From Babylonia areolata (Eukaryota; Mollusca; Gastropoda; Neogastropoda; Buccinidae), in the NCBI RefSeq assembly GCF_041734735.1, contig NC_134878.1:40608329-40672328 (forward strand): a DNA stretch of 64,000 nucleotides, given 5' to 3'. Within the stretch, counting starts at the first letter, position 1, and each line of letters begins with the position of its first letter. Of the stretch, positions 32,510-44,082 are shown one piece after another. Below the pieces are notes generated by a model, which searched no databases, was not told the DNA's origin, and was given only the letters and a program-made list of their open reading frames with translations. A program made the translations under genes and the position numbers.

Positions 32510-33985
32510 TTATGAACCATTCAGCAAATAAACCTCAACCCTCACAAGGCCTGCGGTCCAGACAGGGAACTCGCTGCCGAACTGACACCTGGCTTGACTA
32601 CACTGTTCTAGTCATTCCTTTCCACAGGCAAGGTTCTAGAAGACTGGCGAACAGCATATGTCACTTCAATTTCCAAAAAAGGGGAACAGTACGACCCCTC
32701 TAACTACCAACCAGTCTCCCTTACCAGTGTGGTATGTAAGCTACTAGAGCACATCATCACCAGTGGCATGATGAAACACCTTGAGGCCCACAGCATCTTG
32801 AACGACTACCAACACGGCTTCCGGAATGGAAGATCCTGCGAGACACAGCTCCTGGAATTCACAGATGAACTGCTAACCAACACAGAGGGAGCTAGTAAGC
32901 AGACCGACGTCCTCATGATGGACTTCTCAAAGGCGTTTGACCAGGTCAACCACTCCTTGCTATTCCACAAGCTTCAGCAGTACGGCATCCAGGGTACCAT
33001 CAAAGCATGGATCTCCAGCTTCCTCAGCAACCGGCGCCAAGCAGTGGTAGTGAATGAAGCCACGTCTTCTTACATCAGTGTAAGGTCTGGAGTCCCTCAG
33101 GGGTCTGTGGTAGGACCTTGCTTTTTCCTAGTATATATTAATGACCTTCCGGAGAAACTGACCTCACTGGCAAGGCTCTTTGCGAATGATACAGCAGTAT
33201 ACAGGATGATCTCCAACGGCAATGATCAGGACCAGCGACAACATGGCCTCCAACGCCAAGCAGACTGGGAGAAGAGCTGGGACATGGAGTTTCATCCTGC
33301 AAAGTGCTAAACTCTCCGCGTCACAAGGAGTAGGAACCCCATCCATCACTCATACGACCTGCATGGCCACACCCTGGACACCGTCTCATCAGTCAAATAC
33401 CTGGGCATTACGATCCATGATCCAGAGAGAACTGAACTGGGATGACTACATCAACAATATCTGCTGGAAAGCTAACCGAACCCTGGGCTTCCTCAGACGG
33501 AACCTGAAGATCAGCTCCATCAACACCAAAGAAAGAGCATATAAAACCTTTGTACGCCCCTTGCTGGAGTATGGCTCATCCGTCTGGGACTCCTCCACTA
33601 AAAAGAACACTGACAGACTGGAAGCCGTACAGCGTCGAGCAGTTCGCTTCATCTTGGGCAGGTACCGGAACACCTCAAGTGTCAACGAAATGCTAGAGTC
33701 GTTGAGCTGGCCCTCTCTGGAGAAGTGACGCAAGACCTCCAGGCTCTCGATGCTGTACAAAATTTACACCAATCACTGTCCAAACCTCAAAAGGAAACTC
33801 AGCCCACTGCCGTCTCGCCAAAGCCGAGGACACAACCAACAGTTTTCCATCATCACCACCAGAACACAGTACAAAGGCTCTTCATTTTTACCTAGAACCA
33901 TCATAGACTGGAACTGCCTGCCTCAAGTAGCTGTGGAGGCCAAAATGCTTGACACTTTTGTGTCAAGGGTCTCCAAGCAGTAAAC
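32510..33985 (+). mobile_element. CR1/Jockey-like LINE, decayed second family member
   Basis: It is colinear with the protein at 27.1-29.2 kb: LLEHIITSGMMKHLEAHSIL, YQHGFRNGRSCETQLLEF, VLMMDFSKAFDQVNHSLLF, RSGVPQGSVVGPCFFLVYIN, then KSWDMEFHPAKC and, in another frame, YLGITIHD and RTLGFLRRNLKISSINTKER, and finally FLPRTIIDWNCLP. The catalytic box reads FANDTAV instead of FADDTAV, so one catalytic Asp is lost. At least three frame breaks. 5'-truncated. Confidence 0.82.
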
Positions 33986-34496
33986 AACACTACCAGTGCC
34001 CCCCACGCCACCCACCACCCACCTCACTCCCACCTCTCCCACCCCGATCCCCTATCCAGTTACCTCCTGTCCCTCCTCACCCCCCAATTCCCCTGAACAC
34101 AGTGGAATGATGCCAAGGAACACCAACTACAAATTAAAAACAAGTGATGGACTACTTCTCTAACACTGGAACACAGGCACACAAAGACGCACACACAAAC
34201 ACGCATACACGCAGTACTCTGCGTGTGCATGCTTGACTGTTCATTTGGCGCTTGTGTCATGAGCACATAAATGTTCATCTTATGTGTGTGCTGTCACCGG
34301 GCTTGTGGTGAGTGCATGCACCAATTGTTCAGTTTCTGCAGTGTTTTCAGCATGTGTGTGTGTGTGACACTGTACCAGTATCACTGTCACAGTGTACACC
34401 ACTGGATAATCTGTGTGTATGTATTTGTGCACTATTGTATCACAGGTTTGTGTGTGTTTGTATGAAACAGTATGTAAGTGTCCGTGCGTGTGTGTG

Positions 34497-34557
<61 letters not shown>

Positions 34558-34922
34558 GTAGGAGGGTGGAAGATAGTTCTGTATAACTGACTTTATACGA
34601 AGATACTGAAAAAGAGATGACAGGCATGACATTTTAATGTGAAACCAGCAACATGTATCAGAACATAAATAAATGCAGAGAAAATAGAAACCAGAAATTC
34701 CGCGTATTCCTTTTTATTTACAAAAGATATAACTGATAAAACCTGAATAATGACAACTATAACAATATATTACACTGCATGATTTGTGGTGATTTCACCA
34801 TGTATGGTGTGTGTAATATCTGCAATGGCATACATGTGACAAACCATTGCATGGGTTTTCTAACAACACAATGTGTTTTTCTGAAATACAGTAAAAAGCA
34901 CAAAGTGCTACCCATCTCATTA

Positions 34923-34977
<55 letters not shown>
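33986..34977. other. Simple repeats and AT-rich spacer
   Basis: C-rich tail of the preceding LINE (to about 34,060), a (TG)n microsatellite at 34,495-34,545, AT-rich spacer, and a (TA)n run at 34,925-34,974. No gene recognised. Open frames here are translations of the repeats. Confidence 0.7.
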
Positions 34978-35127
34978 CAGGGTTCGCCATTAACATTTTT
35001 TCACATGAGCGCCTGCGCTCTAGTTTCAGAATTTTGATGAGCGCAAACTGAAAACTAAGAGCGCACACTAAAAACATAGAGCAACAAGTCTCAAACATAA
35101 ATTCATTTTCTCACCTTTAATTCTTGT

Positions 35128-35607
35128 TTACATCAATTCCTCTTCGATACTTGAGTCACTTAATCCATTCTCCTCACTCTCACTCTCACTTTCCGGCTTC
35201 TCAGTTTTCTGACGCTTTTGAAAGTTTGGCCTTCTCTTCCTTGGACCACACTTAGACCAATGATTGATAGAAGGAAGTGGGTCAAAGTCGGAGACATCTG
35301 GAGACTGTAACTTCACCACCATGAGATCTGTGAGTGTGTCACTTCTCAGTCTTGATCGCCAGTCTGTCTTCACTCTTTTCATCAGACTGAATCCTCTTTC
35401 GCAGTCAGCTGAATGAGATGGTAGAGAGAGCAAAAAATCCATGACTTTGAGAATGTTAGTCATCTCTTCTCTTCTGCCTTGGAGAGATGACCAAGACAAA
35501 GACGCAGTAGACCCAACAGCCTTTCCTTTGGCATAGTTTTTTAGGTCGGTCCATTCATCTTCTGTGGCACCTCGTTCAATGTTAAGAATGTCTTCATAAT
35601 CGTCCAA
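35128..35607 (-). pseudogene. hAT transposase C-terminal dimerisation domain
   Basis: It continues the frame above past one stop. LLSLPSHSADCERGFSLMKR followed by VKTDWRSRLRSDTLTDLMVV is the hATC dimerisation block. The tail is charged with Ser/Glu repeats (SESESEENGLSDSSIEEELM). Confidence 0.75.
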
Positions 35608-35640
35608 AATGTCTGATAGTTCTTCATTTCCAAAACTGTC

Positions 35641-36681
35641 CTACACATTCTGATTGTCATTCAGTGCTGGCCATAATGAAAAATCTGCAATTTTCATTGC
35701 AGCAAGAGTAGTTCCTTGCACATCTTCGAATCTAGTGTCAACATAATCCTGCAAGGACTGCAGAATGGCCTGCTTGTCATTTCGATATCCATCATTTTCT
35801 GCTGCTTGAGTAGCCGGTTGACCAAGGTTTTGTTTTTCTTCTCTGATACATGGACCATCGGATGTCGACAGCTTCACTAGTTTTGATTTGAGATTGTTTA
35901 ATGCACTGTAGACCCCGGAAATGCCCCTCTTGCTCTCATGCAGACTTTTGGAGCATTTGGCAAGACAAACGAACAGATCTCTCAAAAATGCAGTGGTAAG
36001 AGCAAATCGTGGCTCATTGATCATCCTCAGAAACCCTATGGCTTTGTTCTTCACGTCGCTGGCAATACGTTCTGTGCAATCAGGGTTGGTGATTTGCTCC
36101 AAGTGAGCCTTGATGGCAGGCATAGCTCTTGTCAGATTCACAAGAGCTCGGTCGACGTGAGAGACCCACCGTGTCCCCCCCACTCTTGTTGGCACCAGAA
36201 AGGGGATGTCAAGAGCTGCGGCTGCTCTTTCCAGCATCGCCCTGTTGGCAGAACTGTAATGGTAAAACTTGTAGAGGTTCAGCAAGAATTCGTCGACTTG
36301 TTTGGTCATGTCCTCAAATGCTAACTCTAGCCTATGTGCAGTGCAGTGTACGACAACAAGCTTCGGACGATCTTGTTTCAATCTGGTGGCTACACCAGAG
36401 TTGCAGCCCATCATTACAGCAGCGCCGTCACTACAAAATCCCACCAGTTTGTCTTTCCAGTGTTCGCCCACAACTTCAGTCATAGATTCGTTTATTGCCT
36501 CACAAATATGACTTGCATCAGCCTTGTCTAGAAATTTCACACCACATAGGCAGACGTTGACTTCACCTTGATCACAAAACCTAACATAAATGATTTCCTG
36601 TTCACGTCTTGCTGAGTCTGTCGTTCCATCACACATTACACTTATGAACTCAGCATTTGCTGGGAAGATTGCCCTTGGCAA
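35641..36681 (-). pseudogene. hAT transposase catalytic core
   Basis: 346 codons. ISVMCDGTTDSARREQEIIY carries the first catalytic Asp of the RNase H-like fold. VGFCSDGAAVMMG carries the second Asp. VVVHCTAHRLELAFED and GGTRWVSHVDRAL match the CxxH and RW blocks of hAT and ZNF862-like proteins. The frame ends with a single stop after NDNQNV, and the same frame continues directly with DSFGNEELSDILDDYED. Such proteins are sometimes domesticated in animals, but the stop and frameshift argue against a working host gene here. Confidence 0.75.
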
Positions 36682-36950
36682 TGTGATGGGCGTTGTGGAA
36701 ATTTCAACCTGCTTATTTCCTCTGCCTTCAAAGTGTCTAAAAGTTTTGAAGCTTCTGTAGGTGGAGCATTTCCTTCTGGTGTAAGTTCTTTGGCCTTGAG
36801 GTCAGCATCCCTTTTCTTAGTCGCCCATTTGTGTTTGTCTTGAGCTGCATGTCTGGTAAGACTGAAATGCTTGAAACTGGTTGAACCTGCAAAGCAAACA
36901 AAACCTTCATTTAGAACAAAGATTTTGCACAAATTCTTATCCAGGAACAA
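36642..36950 (-). pseudogene. hAT transposase N-terminal zinc-finger part
   Basis: It reads GFVCFAGSTSFKHFSLTRHA followed by AQDKHKWATKKRDADLKAKE, resembling the BED/TTF-type zinc finger at the start of this transposase group. The expected first pair of Cys is not complete in this stretch. Near 36,715-36,735 the correct reading shifts to the frame used by the next part (ISTTPITLPRAIFPANAEF), so a frameshift separates the two. Confidence 0.55.
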
Positions 36951-37000
36951 AATCGTTTTCTGACTCCCATAGAAAGTTTGTGATCACCATATCTTCAGTA

Positions 37001-37335
37001 ACAATTGTCTTCTAAAATTCATTTCTTGTGAAAACAAATCGTAGATTTTCCAACAGCACAGCCTTATTCTCCAAATGTTGAAAAAATGAACGGCTGTGTT
37101 GCTGCTTCAGAAAAAGAGAACAAAGGGCACTGAGTCCATGATGTCATTTTCTTTACTTTTAAAACCACCACCATCACTAAAAAAAAATCACCATGATACA
37201 CACGGTCGTCAATAGTGTATTGATTTCCTTGATAGTAAAAAAAAAAAAAAAAAAGAAAAAAAAGAAAAGAAAAAAAAGAGAAAAAAAAAGAAAAGAAAAA
37301 GCACACACTCTTGGGTTCTTTTCTTTTCAAACTCA

Positions 37336-37387
<52 letters not shown>

Positions 37388-38328
37388 AAGAGAGATACAG
37401 AGATAAATACATACAGATGTTTACTTAGATATACATACATACATGCTTAAGAATTTTTCATATTCATTAAAAAAAAAAGAAAGAAAACAAACCCACTGCT
37501 TATCCAGTCATCACCAACTTCATTTCCTTTATGATACAGTAAAACAACAAAAACAAACCCAAAACAAACAAACAAAAAGGTATCTCTCTCATATTACAAT
37601 AAGCTGTGTTGCTGTAAAAATCTGCAGTGGTGTACCAGTGATGGGCCATTGCATCGATTTGCCAGGAGCACAATCTGTTTATGTCGACCACTCAAAGGCT
37701 TAACTGGGCTGTTTTCTAAAATAAAAACTAACACTACAATAGGAAATTAATTCCATTTTAATTCTCACAGTCGTCACAAAACTTTCTATGTTTCTGTATG
37801 TAAAAACAAGAACAACAATAACAAAACCCAAAACACTGCATGCATGTATATTGATTATAGCATTTTCCATGTCCTTCAACAATCCACACCCACACATCAA
37901 CACACACCCACAAACACCCCTCAAACAACCCAAAAACAAACAATACAAGAAAAAAAACACACAAAAACTAACATGCATACCCAGTAATCAGCAATTTCAT
38001 TTTCTTTATTTATATATAAAATTGAAAAGAAAAAAAAGGCCTTCACTCTCATCACTGTAACCTGTGTTGCTGTAAAGTCTGCAGTAATGTACGGATGATG
38101 GGCTATTGCATAACGTTTCCAGCAGCACAAAAAGTAATTAATAAATAGGATTGATAAATAGTTGTTTTTTCCCCTAAAATGTAAGCTAACAACAGGAAAA
38201 TAACCCTCCTCATACGGGTATCAGTAAGTTATTCATTTTCTTCATTGAAAAGAAAAAAAATCACACACGCACACGCAGACATCCTTCATACTACTTCTTT
38301 AATTTTAAGAACAGCACGCATATGTAAT

Positions 38329-38360
<32 letters not shown>

Positions 38361-38583
38361 CATCACCTTCATTTTACTTTATTTAAAAACAAATTATTTC
38401 TACTTTCATTTCTTTTTTTTTTCATTTCCTTCACTTTTTTCTCCTTTATTTTTTTTATTTTTATTTTTTCTCTCTTTTCTTTCTTATTTAGTTCTCTTTT
38501 ATACTGACCTTTCTTTCACTCTTTTCACATTTCTTTCTTGTTTCTTTAATAATGTTCTCTTTTCAGTTAAGGAGAGAGAGAGG

Positions 38584-38634
<51 letters not shown>

Positions 38635-38780
38635 TCTCTGTATACCCTTTTATGCCTTTTAAATGTTTAAATGAATTTTTTGTACATACCACACACTCTG
38701 AATAAAACCTGTCCAGTTCTTGATGCCACTCTGATCATTCACCTCATCCCTGATGACTTGGTGTTCAAGGAAAGAGTTTC
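37001..38780. repeat. Simple repeats and a diverged ~455-bp duplication
   Basis: Contains A-rich runs (37,235-37,300), (CA)n/(GA)n (37,340-37,390), CA (38,330-38,355), T-rich tracts and a long (GA)n run (38,570-38,632). The block at about 37,600-37,735 (GCTGTGTTGCTGTAAAAATC, GATGGGCCATTGCAT, CAGGAGCACA) recurs diverged at about 38,055-38,190, so part of the region is an old tandem duplication. No gene recognised. Confidence 0.55.
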
Positions 38781-39319
38781 AGCTTCGCTGAATTGGCATG
38801 TACACAAAGACACTGTGTTAGTTTATTGATGATGCTGAAGTATGGCTCCCTCATGCTGCATCCCCTGAGTATGTCGATGGTATTGTCATCCCTGTTCTTG
38901 AAGACGTCCCTGGTGATGTTCTTGCAGATGATCCAGGAGAAGGAGCAGGACCGATACGTGTTGAAGCGCTGCTCCCATGAATGGGTATAGCCGCAAGGCA
39001 GCTGATGTTTAGAACCAGAGTTGTCCTTCTCCTAGACAGGCTACCATCCCTGGTAGACGAGCACTGTCTACCCGGCTATGTAACCCATAGCTGGGTTTGG
39101 TTTGTGGGTACCAGGGCGTGTCCACAAGCCTATGGGTCTGTATACCACACATGCGGGGGCCAAACCTCCTCCCAATCCCTGCATGTCTAGCCTGGTAACC
39201 TCGGACTACCCAGCATCCAATGTCGCCATGGGGAAGCAATGCATGAGGATTGATGTGGAGAGGCTCTGTAGCAGTGGAGAAAGACTTGCACACTCAGCTC
39301 TCCCATTCACAATGCTGTA
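38781..39319. other. Unassigned, possibly LINE-derived
   Basis: Mixed-composition sequence with a 65-codon plus-strand frame and a 70-codon minus-strand frame (WEQRFNTYRSCSFSWIICKN and on). Neither matches a family I know. 39,030-39,200 resembles the leader regions of RTE-like elements in style (palindromic CCATCCCTGGTAGACGAGC and similar), but I cannot prove it. Confidence 0.3.
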
Positions 39320-39467
39320 AAAGTAACAGCAGTGTTAGCCAGCAGTGAGGGCAGAAAATGAGGCACTCTTTGAAGTGTTGCAACAAGCATAGCAAATGTA
39401 GAAATAACAATGTGTTTTAGTACATCATAGCAATCATAAGCACTCGTATCAGCAGGGACAGCTGGAA

Positions 39468-39522
<55 letters not shown>

Positions 39523-39530
39523 AACGCACA

Positions 39531-39572
<42 letters not shown>

Positions 39573-41080
39573 ATCATCATCATCAATCATTATCGGCTTC
39601 TCAGTTTCCATAATTAAACCTCACACACTGACTGTATGGTATGAAACTGTAATTTTTTTTTCTTTTCCAAGCGATGGGCAGTAGCTGTTTCTCACAAAAG
39701 CATTTTGTGTATTCTTTACATCATTACATGCTGTGTGTTAAAACATACCGTAACTGCTGGTGGTGCTTGTCTTTCAGGTATACAGAAGGCATTTTCATTT
39801 CTGCAATTTAACGATGAACAGGAAGGTGGCTCTGCAACCCAGATCTGGAGGTGTAGAGTCTGGAGCAGTTGCAGCACTGGAAGTCTGTCATTGTGAGTAC
39901 TGCTGGTGTTGTGCTGTTGTGTTGTTCTCTTGCACACAGTCATTGACAAAGGCCTTCTTGAAGGAGATTGTGGAGGCTCTTTGTTTAGGCTGTGATGCGA
40001 TAAAACTCAAAGGTCCCATCCTCTGTAAAACACAAACCGTAACTGCTGCTACAAACATAGCAAAGCAAAAGTACACATAAAAATGTGTTTTGAATTATTG
40101 TTGCATGCATCAACATTTTTCTTGACCATAAGAGCTGGAATATCTCACACCCAAACCCACCCATATGTACACACCCACACACACCCACACACACCCACTC
40201 ACTAATGGTGCAACCAGTGATATACCACAATTGTGCTTAGTTTTGAAGGCAACAAATTTCCTTTCTAAAACAAATAAAACCTTTATCATCACCATACTCA
40301 TTATTTTTACATGGTTTTCAAAAGACTGTTTCTCTAAGTTTACCTTTCTAAATAACAAAATCATCATCATCATTACACTCATTACATTAACAGTTTCCTC
40401 AATTGCAAAGTTCCTATAATCCCAGATTCACAGTAAATATTTCTCACACTTTCACCAAAACAATCTATTCTTTAACTCTTTCACCACCAAGTTCCTGTGT
40501 GCTTCACTTCATGTCAAAACAATACAGTGGACTTGTTCACTTCAAACTTGGTCAGGGGGCAAAGTTTAGTCTTTGTTCTATTGTTCAGGAAGCTGGCTGC
40601 AGCTGAAAAGCTTTGTTACAATGTGAAAAATGGTCCTTTAAACATGACCCTTTGCTGTCGACTAAAGTCGCCTGTGGCAGGTTCACAGTCTGGTCAGCTT
40701 TGGCAGTGAAAGAGTTAAATCAATATCTTTTGCAAATCAAAACATACCACGGCTGCTGGCGGTGGTTGTCCAAGTATGAAGAAGAATTTTTCATTTCTTC
40801 AAGTTATTGGTGGACAGGAAGGTAGCTCTGCATCCCCTGTCAGGAGGCACAGAGTCTGGAGCAGTTGTGGCACTGGAAGTCAGTCTTTGTGATCACTGCT
40901 GGTGTTGTGCTGTTGTGTTGTTCTCTTGCAAACAGTCATTAACAAAGGCCTTCCTGGAGGAGATTGCGGTAGTGATGCTATGAAAGTCAAAGGTGGCAGC
41001 CACTACAAACACAACTCATATCTGCTGCTACAAACATAGCAAATGTACATATAAAAATTTGTTTAAATACATGCATAACA
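39320..41080 (-). mobile_element. LINE 3'-end remnants, tandemly duplicated
   Basis: 39,750-40,110 and 40,735-41,080 are diverged direct copies, sharing GGTGTTGTGCTGTTGTGTTG, CAGTCATTGACAAAGGCCTT and GCTGCTACAAACATAGCAAA-type blocks. A third partial tail lies at about 39,365-39,435. On the minus strand the first copy encodes FQCCNCSRLYTSRSGLQSHL followed by PVH, a C2H2 finger of the kind that ends RTE/CFDP2-like proteins. The second copy has the same block with a stop. (CA)n fills 39,470-39,572. Confidence 0.45.
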
Positions 41081-41440
41081 CTCCCCCCCCCGCCCCCTGT
41101 TTCATGCATGTCAGTTAACTGATTGACATTAAATAATACTTGGTAGTACAAACATGTAACCATCCAACTTTGCAGCTGAACCTCTTTTTGGTTATTTACC
41201 CATCTTAGTTTAGTCATCTTGTATTTTACTGGACATTATGTTTCTATCATGCTAAAACTATCTTTTGGTCGATCTTTTCCTTCTAATGTTATATGCCTCT
41301 AAAGAGAGAGAGAGAGACAGAAAGAGGGGGCAGATAGGCAGTAAGAGAAAGAGGGAGAGGTGGAAGAGAAAAGCAAAACACAGAGGGAGTGAGACAGAGA
41401 CGGAGAGAGACAGACAGACAGACAGAGAAAGAAAAGACAG
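41081..41440. other. Spacer with (GA)n-rich tract
   Basis: C run at 41,083-41,097 and GA/GACA-rich sequence at 41,300-41,440 leading into the LINE fragment. No gene recognised. Confidence 0.6.
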
Positions 41441-41925
41441 AGTGTGGAATGTTAGTGTCACCTTCGACACGGCGAACCGCCGTGGTCTGTGGAAGATCCT
41501 CCTAAAGTTTGGCTGCCCAGAGAGCCTAATCCAGCTGATTGCGTCTTTCCACAATGGCACGCAGTTGAGAGTACAGGAAAATACTGACATGTCGGATCCG
41601 TTCCCTGTGGTAAATGAAGTGAAGCAGGGCTGCGTCCTGGCACCCACACTGTTCTCCATTCTCTTCTCTGCCATGCTGGTTGACACCTTCCAAGACTGTG
41701 ACCGGGGCATCTACATTCAGTTTCGCACAGATGACAAACTTTTCAACTTGCGGCGACTCCACGCCAGGTCCAGGGTGTTTGAGGCACTGTTGAGAGATTT
41801 CTACTTCGCGGCTGATGACTGCATGCTTGCTGCACACACCCATGAGGACATGCAGTTCATTATGGACATGTTCTCAACCTCCTGCAGACTCACCATCAGC
41901 CTCAGCAAGATCGAGTCCATGTGGT
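41441..41925 (+). mobile_element. RTE/CFDP2-like LINE (family A), RT core
   Basis: It reads FDTANRRGLWKILLKFGCPE, EVKQGCVLAPTLFSILFSAM and FNLRRLHARSRVFEALLRDF, then YFAADDCMLAAHTHEDMQFI. The catalytic box carries one extra Ala compared with the usual FADDC. The frame ends abruptly after LTISLSKIESM, where the minus-strand element B2 begins. The missing remainder (PAIKIGDTEIKSVDEFCYLG and on) is found on the far side at 46,066, so both are halves of one element. Confidence 0.8.
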
Positions 41926-41955
41926 GGTTCGTCCGTCGGGATCGACGAGGACCAT

Positions 41956-42765
41956 CTAGTCATCCTGGGGATGGGTGGGTTGGGCTCTGTGGGTGCGCAG
42001 ATGACTGGTCAGACCAATCCGCGCCCGGAAGGTTCTGACGCAGTGTGGACAGGGGGTGGTGGCGGCTGTCGGGGACTTGCTGACACTGCTTTTCCTGGCC
42101 TGTCTGCATTGCTCTGCTGCAGCGATTCTGTTGGCCTCACAGGATCTGGCGCCTTTGTGGACAGCTGAACGCCACTTTGATCTGTCCATTGCATTCAGCT
42201 CCCATGTGTCATGGCTGATGTTGAAGGCCTTCAAAGAAGCTTTCAGAGTGTCTTTGAAGCGCTTCTTTTGGCCTCCATGGGAGCGCTTGCCATGTTGGAG
42301 TTCGCCGTACAGCAGTTTCTTGGGGAGCCGGTGGTCTGGCATGCGAACTACATGGCCTGCCCAGCACAGCTGCGCCTGCATCAAGATGGTGTAGATGCTG
42401 GGCAAGTTTGCATGAGTGAGCACCTCTGTGTCAGGGATCTTCTCTTGCCACTTTATGCCGAGAAGTTTTCTGAGGCTGGTGGTGTGGAAGTGGTTCAGCT
42501 TTTTGGCGTGGCGTTTGTAGACCGTCCATGATTCACATCCATAGAGCAGTGTGGTGAGAACTATGGCCTTGTATACTTTGAGCTTCGTCTCCAGGGTGAT
42601 GCCTCTCCTGTTCCAAACGTTCTTATTGAGTCTGCCGAAGGCAGTGCTGGCTTTGGCGAGTCTGGCATTCACCTCGTCGTCGATGACAACTGTGCGAGAG
42701 AGTGTACTGCCCAGGTGAACTTGTCCACCGCATTCGTTGCCCGTTGATGAAGATATTTGGTTCAA
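41956..42765 (-). pseudogene. B2 C-terminal domain with C2H2 finger
   Basis: 269 codons: RLAKASTAFGRLNKNVWNRR, VLTTLLYGCESWTVYKRHAK, LSKLLGIKWQ-like RKLLGIKWQEKIPDTEVLTH, KRFKDTLKASLKAFNI and the final CPHC...H...H finger. It overlaps in a different frame with the RT segment at 42,623-43,414, showing one frameshift between them. Confidence 0.8.
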
Positions 42766-43414
42766 TGTAAGGCTTTCCTGGAGCTGGCTGGTGCATCACC
42801 TCAGTCTTCTTTGTGCTGATTGTGAGGCCAAAGTTGTCACAGGCAGCAGAGAACTTGTTGACACTGTGTTGCATGTCAGCTTCGGAGGCAGCATTGAGAG
42901 CGCAGTCATCAGCAAACAGGAAGTCGTTGACGGTGTCTGTCCTCACCTTGGTTTTTGCTTGAAGCCTCCTGAGGTTGAAGAGTGAGCCATCTGTGCGGTA
43001 CCTGATGCCAATGCCTACGTCATCGTCTCTGAAGGCATCTGTCAGCATGGCTGAAAACATGAGACTGAACAGGGTGGGGGCAAGAACACACCCTTGCTTG
43101 ACTCCGTTGGAGACAGGGAATGGTTCTAAAGTCTCTTCATTGTCTTGAACTCGGGCCAGCATCCCATCGTGTAGTTGCCGTATGATGGTGATGAACTTTC
43201 TGGGACATCCGTACTTCGCCATGATTCTCCAAAGGCCATCTCTGCTAACAGTATTGAAGGCCTTGGTCAGGTCTTCTTCTTCTTCTGCGTTCACTCGTAT
43301 GCACACGAGTGGGCTTTTACGTGTATGACCGTTTTTACCCCGCCATGTAGGCAGCCATACCCCGTTTTCGGGGGTGTGCATGCTGGGTATGTTCTTGTTT
43401 CCATAACCCACCAA
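42623..43414 (-). pseudogene. B2 reverse transcriptase core
   Basis: It contains LTKAFNTVSRDGLWRIMAKY (first catalytic Asp region interrupted by the SINE), NGVKQGCVLAPTLFSLMFSA and NDFLFADDCALNAASEADMQ with both catalytic Asp residues intact. The upstream end of this open frame is SINE sequence, not LINE. Confidence 0.8.
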
Positions 43415-43639
43415 ACACTGACATGGATTACAGGATCTTTAACGTGCGTATTTGATCTTCTGCTTGCATATACACACGAAGGAGGTTCAGGCACTAGCAG
43501 GTCTGTACATAATTTATGTTGACCTGGGAGATCGTAAAAATCTCCACCCTTTACCCACCAGGCGCCGTTACCGTGATTCGAACCCGGGACCCTCGGATTG
43601 AAAGTCCAACGCTTTAACCACTCGGCTATTGCTCCCGTC
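43274..43639 (-). mobile_element. tRNA-derived SINE inserted in LINE B2
   Basis: Flanked by the 13-bp target duplication CCTTGGTCAGGTC (43,261-43,273 and 43,640-43,652). On the minus strand it has an A box (AGCCGAGTGGTTAAAGCGTT), a B box (GGGTTCGAATCACGG), the body shared with 21,832-22,372, and a GAACGCAGAAGAAG tail. It is shorter than the 22-kb copy because it ends differently after CACGTAAAAGCCC. It split the LINE's DLTKAF motif. Confidence 0.9.
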
Positions 43640-44082
43640 CCTTGGTCAGGTCGACATAGGTGGAGTAAAGGTCGGCGTTCTGTTCCTGACACTTCTCCTG
43701 AAGCTGCCTGGCAGCAAACACCACGTCGATAGTCCTGCGTTCTTTCCGGAAGCCACACTGGCTCTCTGGTAGGAGACCTTGCTCAAGGTGCGCTATGAGA
43801 CGGTTGAGTAGCACTCTGGCCAGAGTCTTGCCTGCGACGGACAGCAGGGATATTCCACGATGGTTGTCACAGGCCTGACGATTTCCTTTGCGCTTGTACA
43901 GGTGTATGATGGAAGCGTCTTTGAAGTCCTGTGGAACTGCCTCATGCTGCCAGATGAGCTGGAATAGCTGAAGTTCTTCATGTCGTTCCTGTCTGCAAAG
44001 CCCTGGATCTCATCAGCTTTGTTGCTCAACCAGGAATCCTGCATCTGCTGCAGCTTCAGCTGGATGGTGCTGCGTGCGCTCT

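Larger units (their letters stand above)
34978..37000 (-). mobile_element. hAT-type DNA transposon, decayed
   Basis: A transposase of the ZNF862/C17orf113-like hAT group lies on the minus strand. The sequence CAGGGTTCGCCATTAAC at 34,978, directly after the TA tract, looks like a hAT terminus, which usually starts CAGGG. I could not find the matching end upstream of 37,000, so the element is probably truncated at its 5' side or that end has decayed. The coding part has at least one stop and one frameshift, described in the next entries. Confidence 0.6.

Noticed and set aside
35128-36950. Working domesticated ZNF862-like host gene
   Set aside because: A stop after NDNQNV and a frameshift near 36.72 kb break the frame, and a hAT-like terminus adjoins it. 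Sequencing error cannot be fully excluded.
38783-39000. Minus-strand exon (WEQRFNTYRSCSFSWIICKN and on)
   Set aside because: No clear splice sites or start and no recognised family. Neighbouring sequence looks repeat-derived.
39470-39572. CRISPR-like or satellite array
   Set aside because: It is a plain (CA)n microsatellite without spacers.
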